Assembly: GCA_019247335.1 (NCBI GenBank)
Contig: JAFAPB010000079.1
Location: 1-6,271 of the forward strand
Source: Candidatus Kaiserbacteria bacterium
GTDB taxonomy: Bacteria > Patescibacteriota > Minisyncoccia > Phycocordibacterales > UBA2100
Length of the DNA stretch: 6,271 nucleotides
Direction: 5' to 3'
Shown here: in pieces, positions 1 to 4,704 of the stretch
How positions within the stretch are numbered: the stretch's first letter is position 1
How the letters are laid out: every line of letters starts with the position of its first letter
Notes under the pieces: model-generated
The model's input: only the letters and a program-made list of their open reading frames with translations
Database searches by the model: none
What the model was told of the DNA's origin: nothing
Translations under genes and position numbers: made by a program

Positions 1-1
1 C

Positions 2-316
2 CTTTCGAAAGAATTCTTTGGTTCAGAACGCTATCTGATCCAAGTCGGCGGCAAATCGTCGCTCGCGCGCTGTGGGCTCATGATCCACAACACCGCTGGC
101 ATCATCAATCCCGGTCATTTCCTCCACATAACCTTTGAGATAACCAACCAGAATAATATTCCGATCATCCTGCGTCCCGGTATGGAAATCGCGCAGCTCA
201 CCTTCTCGATGATCTCCTCGCCGCCGTCGCTCAACTACAAGAAAGTCGGGCGTTTCGCGAAGGACAATTGGAAGCATTTCGTCGGCGCCAAGGCCAAGAA
301 AGCGGTCAAAAAATAG
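2..316 (+). CDS. dcd: dCTP deaminase / dUTPase-fold protein, C-terminal part (5' end outside window)
   Basis: Dcd enzymes deaminate dCTP to dUTP; bifunctional members continue to dUMP, the substrate of thymidylate synthase. The visible 104 residues (E. coli Dcd is about 193) hold the family core: GKSSLARCGL at residues 17-26 from the edge (family GRSSLARLGL), HNTAG at 29-33, the catalytic-Glu segment ITFE ending at E46 (E. coli E138) and PIILRPGMEIAQLTF. The TAG.I.PG...ITFE pattern resembles bifunctional dCTP deaminase-dUTPases more than the E. coli TAHRIDPG form. Oddities: Lys18 for the usual Arg, Asn36 (bases 107-109) for the near-invariant Asp, and a tail DNWKHFVGAKAKKAVKK in place of the usual KY..Q.G closing segment. 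The stop lies one base before the thyA ATG, so the two genes are probably co-transcribed and translationally coupled. The fold is clear; the exact activity is not. Confidence 0.85.
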   Translation, partial: LSKEFFGSERYLIQVGGKSSLARCGLMIHNTAGIINPGHFLHITFEITNQNNIPIILRPGMEIAQLTFSMISSPPSLNYKKVGRFAKDNWKHFVGAKAKKAVKK

Positions 317-317
317 T

Positions 318-1289
318 ATGGAAAAGCGTCACCCCGAGTATCAATATTTGGATCTTCTCCGGGAAACGCTCGAGCAAGGAGAAGAGCAGGTGGACAAGGG
401 CACGGGCGTCAAAACGTATAGCCGCTTCGGCGGCCAGATCCGCTTCGATCTCGCCGACGGGTTTCCCCTCCTCACGACCAAGAAAGTCTACTGGAAGGGC
501 GTCGTGCATGAGCTCTACTGGTTCATGTCAGGGCAGACCAACATCAAATATCTCGTCGATAACAACGTGCACATCTGGGATGACTATCCGTACAAGATCT
601 ACAAAGAAAAAGTAGCGCGGGGCGAAGAAGCTGAATTGTCCAAAGACGAGTTCATCGCGAAGATAGGCGCCGATCCTGATTTTGCCACCGCGCACGGGGA
701 GCTGCCGCACATCTATGGCGAGCACTGGCGCAAGTGGATCGCGCGCGACGGCCGTCGCGTCGACCAGCTCACGTGGGTCGTGGAAGAACTTCGCAAAGAC
801 CCCGACGCGCACAATACGCTCGTGACCTCGTGGAATCCGGAATACATGTATTCGATGGCCCGTCCGGGAGAAGGCGCGCGCTTCCCGATCTGTCACAACA
901 TATACCAACTCAACGTGAAGCGCGGCCGCGTGTGCCTCCAGCTCTACCAGCGCAGCGCCGATATGTTCCTCGGGGTTCCCTTTAATATCGCGAGTTATTC
1001 GCTTTTGACCGCTATTATCGCGAAGATCCTCGGTCGCGAGGCGGGAGAATTCGTGCACACCTTCGGCGACTTTCATATGTACGAGAACCATCGCGCGCAG
1101 ATCGAGGAGGAACTCGCACGCGAACCACGGCCCTTCCCTGCGATCCGCTTCACGCATGACTTCTCGACCGTCGATGAATTCAAGCCGGAATACGTCGAGC
1201 TCGAGGGCTATGACCCGCATCCGCCGATCAAGGCGGAGCTCACCGTCGCAGGAGGGTATAACAAAAAATTACACGGCGCCGGCGTATGA
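318..1289 (+). CDS. thyA: Thymidylate synthase, divergent ThyA type
   Basis: ThyA converts dUMP plus 5,10-methylene-tetrahydrofolate to dTMP plus dihydrofolate in the cytoplasm. The product is 323 aa against 264 in E. coli. An insertion of about 32 residues lies near 91-126, where the Lactobacillus casei enzyme also has one. Conserved features are the HELYWFMSGQTNI segment (64-76), HIWDDY (85-90), YGEHWRKW (133-140), nucleophile Cys192 with His193, QLYQRSADMFLGVPFNIASY (208-227) including Arg212, Asp215 and Asn223 (uracil recognition), GDFHMYENH (250-258) and GYDPHP (298-303). Unusual features: the Arg pair that binds dUMP phosphate from the partner subunit (E. coli R126/R127) reads His165-Asn166; the N-terminal Arg21 loop reads DKGTG; extra residues precede the Cys; PCH reads PICH; and about 13 residues extend past the usual C-terminus. 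The ATG lies one base after the dcd stop, without a Shine-Dalgarno sequence. Family assignment is secure; catalytic competence on dUMP is likely but untested. Confidence 0.94.
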   Translation: MEKRHPEYQYLDLLRETLEQGEEQVDKGTGVKTYSRFGGQIRFDLADGFPLLTTKKVYWKGVVHELYWFMSGQTNIKYLVDNNVHIWDDYPYKIYKEKVARGEEAELSKDEFIAKIGADPDFATAHGELPHIYGEHWRKWIARDGRRVDQLTWVVEELRKDPDAHNTLVTSWNPEYMYSMARPGEGARFPICHNIYQLNVKRGRVCLQLYQRSADMFLGVPFNIASYSLLTAIIAKILGREAGEFVHTFGDFHMYENHRAQIEEELAREPRPFPAIRFTHDFSTVDEFKPEYVELEGYDPHPPIKAELTVAGGYNKKLHGAGV

Positions 1290-1333
1290 AGTAATTTTGA
1301 TTAATTGCGTATTTATTTCTTAAGCGTTGCGCT
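1290..1333 (+). promoter_or_regulatory. AT-rich thyA-glyA spacer, possible weak promoter
   Basis: This 44-base gap is markedly more AT-rich than its surroundings. It contains TTGATT (1297-1302), which matches four of six bases of a -35 box, and 17 bases later TTAAGC, a poor -10 box. An alternative -10, TATTTA at 1310-1315, has no -35 partner. No hairpin with a T-run is visible, so it does not look like a terminator, and no Shine-Dalgarno sequence precedes the glyA ATG. It may supply extra transcription to glyA or may simply be a spacer. Confidence 0.25.
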
Positions 1334-2686
1334 ATGAAAAAAGATTATCCTCTTATCAAAAAACAAGACCGCGCGATCTACGAGACGATCGTCGAGGAAA
1401 CCGCGCGACAAACGGAAGGGTTGGAGCTTATCCCCTCGGAGAATTACACCTCGCCCGCCGTCATGGAAGCGATGGGAAGCGTGCTGACCAATAAATATTC
1501 CGAGGGCTACGCGGGCAAACGCTACTACAACGGCAACGAATTTATCGACGAGATAGAGCGCACCGCTATCGAGCGCGCGAAGAAACTCTTCAAAGTCGAG
1601 CATGTGAATGTGCAGCCCTATTCAGGTTCGCCCGCGAACCTCGCGGTATACCTCGCATGCTGCCAGCCGGGTGATGTCGTCCTTGGCCTCAATCTCCCCG
1701 ACGGCGGCCACCTCACGCACGGCTGGAAGGTCTCGGCGACCGGCATCTTCTACAGGACGCTCCCCTATCACGTGCGCAAAGACGGCAAGATCGACATCGA
1801 CGAGGTGCGCAAGCTCGCGAAACAGCACAAGCCGAAGCTCATCTGGGCGGGCGCGACCGCGTATGAATTCAAATACGACTACTCGGAGTTCGCGAAGATC
1901 GCGGACGAGGTCGGCGCGTACCTCGCGGTCGACATCGCGCACATCGCGGGCCTTATCATCGCCGGTGCGCATCCTGATCCCGTGCCGCATGCCCACATCG
2001 TTACCACAACGACGCACAAGACACTCCGCGGACCGCGCGGCGGCATGATCATGGTAACGAAGCGCGGCCTCAAAAAGGATCCTGATCTCGCGTCCAAAGT
2101 CGACAAGGGCGTCTTCCCTGGCCTCCAGGGCGGCCCGCATGACCATCAGACAGCCGCGATCGCGATCGCGCTTAAGGAAGCAGCGACGCCGGAATTCAAG
2201 CGCTACGGGAAGCAGATCGTCGCCAACGCAAAAGCGCTTGCGAAGAGCCTGAAAAAGCACGGCATGACGCTGGTCGGCGGCGGCACGGAGAATCACCTCC
2301 TCCGCATCGATGTCTCACCGATCTACGGCCCCGGCGGCGGCATCTTCGGCTCTGACGCGCTGGAGGTCGCCGGTATGACCGCGAACAAGAACACGGTGCC
2401 GAACGATCCTGGGACGCCGTTCTACCCGAGCGGCATTCGCATCGGGACGCCCGCCCTAACTACGCGCGGCATGAAAGAAAAAGAAATGGAGAAGGTCGGC
2501 GAGTGGATCGCGCGCGCGATCAAAGCCGTCGGCACGTATCATTTGCCAAGCGACAACAAAGAGCGCGCCGCGTATATTGCGAAATTCCATGCGGATTCGC
2601 GCAAGAACAAAGAGCTTCTGAAGATCCGCGAAGAGATCCGGAAGTTCACCAAGAAATTCCCGCTCCCGCACGAAAAGAAGCGCTAA
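1334..2686 (+). CDS. glyA: Serine hydroxymethyltransferase
   Basis: GlyA is a cytoplasmic PLP enzyme. It converts serine and tetrahydrofolate to glycine and 5,10-methylene-tetrahydrofolate, the one-carbon donor that ThyA consumes. The 450-aa product matches the family end to end, and the numbering coincides with E. coli through the active site: Ser35 in LIPSENYTSP, Tyr55 and Glu57 in TNKYSEGYAGKRYY, Tyr65, His126 in GGHLTHG (stacks on PLP), Asp200 and His203 in VDIAH, and PLP lysine Lys229 in TTTTHKTLRGPRGG. Arg369 in SGIRIGTPA corresponds to the substrate-carboxylate arginine. It is about 33 residues longer than E. coli GlyA (417), partly from a glycine-rich loop near 329-341 and a lysine-rich tail. 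The ATG at 1334 gives the usual N-terminal length. The gene follows thyA by 44 bases and precedes dedA by 4, consistent with a single dTMP and one-carbon operon. No key residue appears missing. Confidence 0.97.
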   Translation: MKKDYPLIKKQDRAIYETIVEETARQTEGLELIPSENYTSPAVMEAMGSVLTNKYSEGYAGKRYYNGNEFIDEIERTAIERAKKLFKVEHVNVQPYSGSPANLAVYLACCQPGDVVLGLNLPDGGHLTHGWKVSATGIFYRTLPYHVRKDGKIDIDEVRKLAKQHKPKLIWAGATAYEFKYDYSEFAKIADEVGAYLAVDIAHIAGLIIAGAHPDPVPHAHIVTTTTHKTLRGPRGGMIMVTKRGLKKDPDLASKVDKGVFPGLQGGPHDHQTAAIAIALKEAATPEFKRYGKQIVANAKALAKSLKKHGMTLVGGGTENHLLRIDVSPIYGPGGGIFGSDALEVAGMTANKNTVPNDPGTPFYPSGIRIGTPALTTRGMKEKEMEKVGEWIARAIKAVGTYHLPSDNKERAAYIAKFHADSRKNKELLKIREEIRKFTKKFPLPHEKKR

Positions 2687-2690
2687 TACC

Positions 2691-3287
2691 GTGCCGCACC
2701 TCGACCTCGAGACGCTTATTAAGATCGTCGGCTACCCCGGCATATTCGCTATCGTTTTCCTCGAATCCGGTGTTTTCTTCGGCTTTTTCCTGCCGGGCGC
2801 ATCGATGCTTTTCACCGGCGGGCTTCTCGCATCGCAGGGTTACTTCAATCCATGGGTCCTGATCCCGCTTGTCACGGTTGCCGCGATCTTGGGCGACAAT
2901 GCGGGCTATTGGTTCGGTAACAAGGTCGGCATACGCCTTTTTTTGAAGCCTGACTCGCGATTTTTCCGGCATGAACACGTCGAGCGCGCAAAGCGCTTCT
3001 ATGACAAGCACGGCGTACGCACGGTGGTCCTCGCGCGATTCGTGCCGATCGTGCGCACCTTCGTGCCGATCATCGCCGGCGTCGTCAAAATGGATTACCG
3101 CATCTTTTTTTCGTTCAACGTGATCGGTGCGCTCGCATGGGCGACCGGCGTCACATTCCTCGGCTATTATTTGGGAGAAAAAGTACCGTTCATTCAGCAC
3201 TACCTGACACCGATCGTCATTGTGATCGTGATCGCTTCGCTCGTACCGATCTTCTACGATTACGTGCGCGGCAAGAGCGACTTTTAG
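2691..3287 (+). CDS. DedA-family (VTT domain) membrane protein
   Basis: This is a predicted inner-membrane protein of 198 aa (E. coli DedA is about 219). DedA proteins are linked to proton-dependent membrane homeostasis, and some members to undecaprenyl-phosphate recycling for cell-wall synthesis. Hydrophobic stretches lie near 11-45, 54-77, 136-162 and 171-190. Family motifs are FLESGVFFGFFLPG (23-36) with Glu25, LGDNAGYWFG (67-76) and the signature ARFVPIVRTFVPIIAG (115-130) with Arg116 and Arg122. These correspond to E39, R130 and R136 of E. coli YqjA. The family's second acidic residue (YqjA D51, in PGDS) is Ala37 here, in PGAS (bases 2799-2801). The start is GTG, chosen because it lies four bases after the glyA stop, gives the normal N-terminus, and no nearby ATG precedes the first membrane segment. 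No Shine-Dalgarno sequence is seen. The substrate cannot be inferred, nor a functional link to glyA beyond co-transcription. Confidence 0.92.
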   Translation: MPHLDLETLIKIVGYPGIFAIVFLESGVFFGFFLPGASMLFTGGLLASQGYFNPWVLIPLVTVAAILGDNAGYWFGNKVGIRLFLKPDSRFFRHEHVERAKRFYDKHGVRTVVLARFVPIVRTFVPIIAGVVKMDYRIFFSFNVIGALAWATGVTFLGYYLGEKVPFIQHYLTPIVIVIVIASLVPIFYDYVRGKSDF

Positions 3288-4096
3288 CGATCGCGTAAAT
3301 ACGCGAGTCCGCCGTAAAGGCCGCCCAAACCGCCGAGCGACGAGTGGACGATCTCGGGAAGCGTGTCGAATTTCTGCATGATCGATGAGAGTTCAGTACG
3401 CACCGCACCGACGGAAATGCCGATCTCGTTGAACATCGAGCCGCCAAAGACCACGCGGTCCGGCGACCAGTGCAGGATCGTATTGTTGAGGGCATAGGCG
3501 GTGATGCGCGCGAGCTCGGCCCAGCCGTCCCAGTCCTTGCCGAGATCGCGCGGATGTTTGCCGTACTTTCTCTCGACATCGCGTCCCGAGACGAGATGCT
3601 CGAACGTGATTTCGGAGGAAAAAGGCGTGTATTGTCCGCCGATCTCGAAGCCCATGGCGGAGCGGTCGATCCGCTCATCGACGACGCGGACACCGTTCAC
3701 ACCCGTCGAAACGGTGATATACGCGACGATGGGCGCTCCCTTGCCGGCGCCGAAGACCGCTTCGCCGAGTCCCACCAGCGCAGTATCGTTTTCCAGCTTC
3801 ACCGTGCTGGCGAGCGCTTGTTCTATGTCATCGGCCAGCGGTTTTTGGCTCCAATCCATAAGAGTGCTGCGGTTCCGGCTTGATCGCTTATCCGGAGCAA
3901 TCGATCCGGGCATGCCGATACTGACCGCGTCTACTCGCTCGGCGCCGGCAAGCGAGCGGCTCGCCTCGATAAGTTTTGCTATTCCCGCCTCATATTCCTG
4001 CGGCGTATCTTGGATGATCGGCTCATCGAAGGATGCGAGGTCGCGGCTGCGCGCGATCCGCATGTTCGTGCCCCCGATGTCCGCGAGAATATACAT
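3284..4096 (-). CDS. ROK-family sugar kinase (glucokinase-like)
   Basis: ROK kinases phosphorylate glucose, mannose, fructose or N-acetyl-hexosamines with ATP in the cytoplasm. The 270-aa product begins MYILADIGGTNMR, the classic phosphate-1 motif (residues 6-11), with SIGMPGSI at 59-66. Catalytic Asp104 lies in LENDTALVGLGEAVFGAGKG, followed by STGVNG (130-135) and DRVVFGGSMFN (213-223). The zinc motif usual in ROK proteins (a His, then C.CG..GC.E) is absent: after FEIGG (150-154) the chain goes directly to YTPFSSEITFEHLVSG. The His of the typical GEIGH sugar-binding motif is Gly154. An upstream in-frame ATG at 4156 was not used because it lies inside the isomerase gene and adds 20 non-family residues. 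The chosen ATG is one base after the isomerase stop (TAACATG), so translation is probably coupled. Next to an isomerase and a glucoamylase, glucose is the likeliest substrate, by context rather than residues. Confidence 0.88.
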   Translation of the reverse strand: MYILADIGGTNMRIARSRDLASFDEPIIQDTPQEYEAGIAKLIEASRSLAGAERVDAVSIGMPGSIAPDKRSSRNRSTLMDWSQKPLADDIEQALASTVKLENDTALVGLGEAVFGAGKGAPIVAYITVSTGVNGVRVVDERIDRSAMGFEIGGQYTPFSSEITFEHLVSGRDVERKYGKHPRDLGKDWDGWAELARITAYALNNTILHWSPDRVVFGGSMFNEIGISVGAVRTELSSIMQKFDTLPEIVHSSLGGLGGLYGGLAYLRDR

Positions 4097-4097
4097 G

Positions 4098-4682
4098 TTA
4101 CGAGGAGATCGGTACGCCGCCGGAGTCGGTCTTGCGCACCTCTTTGTAAAGCGCATTGGGGCGTAGTGCCGGGCCGTCGCCTGTTTGGATGACGTAGTAC
4201 GCGAATCCGTGCATGATCTTGACCGGCTCGTAATCGGCGTGCCCCGGCATCGAGGCGGAATCCTGCGTACCTTCGACCGGCGAATTGTCTTCCATCACAA
4301 GCCAGGTTTCTCCCGTATTCACGATGAGATGTCCGTAGCCGGGCGGCATGTAGACCGAGTCACCCGCTTTCACGCGCACCGCTTTGAATTCTTCGATCTT
4401 GTCATGCTGCGGCACGCCATTTTCCTCGACCATTTTCTGCAAAAGGACGATCCCCTCCCCGGAGAGAAACCAGTAGGTCTCGTCGAGATCTCCAACGTGG
4501 TAGTGGCCGTAGGTCTTGATGTATTCACTGCCGACGACGCCGGTCTCCATCACGGTGATGTTCCGTTTTTTTGAGCCGCCGCGGATCATATAGTAATGGA
4601 CCCCCGGTCCGACGATATCGGGGTGCATCAGTACCTCTTGCATCTTCTCGTGGGTGCGTGCAGCGTACGGTTCGAATGCCAT
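4098..4682 (-). CDS. pgiA: Cupin-type (archaeal-type) glucose-6-phosphate isomerase
   Basis: This metal-dependent isomerase interconverts glucose-6-phosphate and fructose-6-phosphate. It belongs to the cupin family (Pfam GPI, best known from Pyrococcus and Thermococcus) and is unrelated to the common bacterial Pgi. At 194 aa it matches the P. furiosus enzyme (189 aa). Cupin motif 1 is GHYHVGDLDETYWFLSGEG (59-77), giving metal ligands His60, His62 and Glu68. It is followed by LLQK (80-83), typical of this family. Motif 2 is GDSVYMPPGYGHLIVN (107-122), giving the fourth ligand His118. IKTYGHYH resembles the substrate-phosphate segment of characterised members. The start at 4682 lies just after a good extended -10 promoter and 22 bases downstream of the GH15 stop. 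It precedes the ROK kinase by one base. Another sugar-phosphate cupin isomerase or epimerase cannot be excluded, but motif spacing and neighbours favour this function. Confidence 0.87.
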   Translation of the reverse strand: MAFEPYAARTHEKMQEVLMHPDIVGPGVHYYMIRGGSKKRNITVMETGVVGSEYIKTYGHYHVGDLDETYWFLSGEGIVLLQKMVEENGVPQHDKIEEFKAVRVKAGDSVYMPPGYGHLIVNTGETWLVMEDNSPVEGTQDSASMPGHADYEPVKIMHGFAYYVIQTGDGPALRPNALYKEVRKTDSGGVPISS

Positions 4683-4704
4683 GGCCCCGATTGTAGCATT
4701 CTCG
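4683..4704 (-). promoter_or_regulatory. Extended -10 promoter immediately upstream of the isomerase gene
   Basis: On the - strand this gap reads TGCTACAAT followed by seven bases and then the isomerase ATG. TACAAT (4690-4695) is one mismatch from TATAAT and is preceded by the extended -10 element TGC (4696-4698). The best -35-like sequence lies inside the GH15 coding end: TTGGCG, 4/6, with a short 15-base spacer. Transcription starting six to eight bases beyond the -10 would begin at or next to the ATG. There is no Shine-Dalgarno sequence. This suggests the isomerase and kinase can be transcribed independently of the GH15 gene, as a leaderless message. Confidence 0.6.

Noticed and set aside
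528..1220. 230-codon open frame on the - strand opposite thyA
   Set aside because: It lies wholly antisense to a clear thyA, and its arginine- and valine-rich product resembles no family. High GC with strong codon bias keeps opposite frames open.
1287..1289. TGA at the end of thyA read as glycine (code 25 of Gracilibacteria)
   Set aside because: Readthrough would add only six or so residues before TAA. GC content is high and no internal TGA appears in any gene, so the standard code fits better.
318..1289. thyA product as a dCMP or CMP hydroxymethylase rather than thymidylate synthase
   Set aside because: The residue that separates these activities is Asn in thymidylate synthases and Asp in T4-type dCMP hydroxymethylase. 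Here it is Asn (Asn223 in GVPFNIASY), so uracil specificity is more likely, although the phosphate site is unusual.
1622..2296. 224-codon open frame on the - strand opposite glyA
   Set aside because: It is the antisense shadow of well-conserved glyA sequence and has low-complexity charged composition.
2506..2521. Perfect 16-base palindrome GATCGCGCGCGCGATC
   Set aside because: It falls in glyA codons for Ile-Ala-Arg-Ala-Ile and is explained by ATC, GCG and CGC codon preference. There is no positional reason for a binding site.
3287..3294. Palindrome at the convergent junction as an intrinsic terminator stem
   Set aside because: GCGATCGC has no loop and no following T-run on either strand.
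4097..4156. Longer N-terminus for the ROK kinase starting at 4156
   Set aside because: The added 20 residues lie inside the isomerase gene and are unlike any ROK N-terminus. MYILADIGGTN is the normal beginning.
3501..4166. 221-codon open frame on the + strand opposite the ROK kinase
   Set aside because: The - strand carries recognisable ROK motifs, while this translation is Ser/Arg/Pro-rich without any motif.
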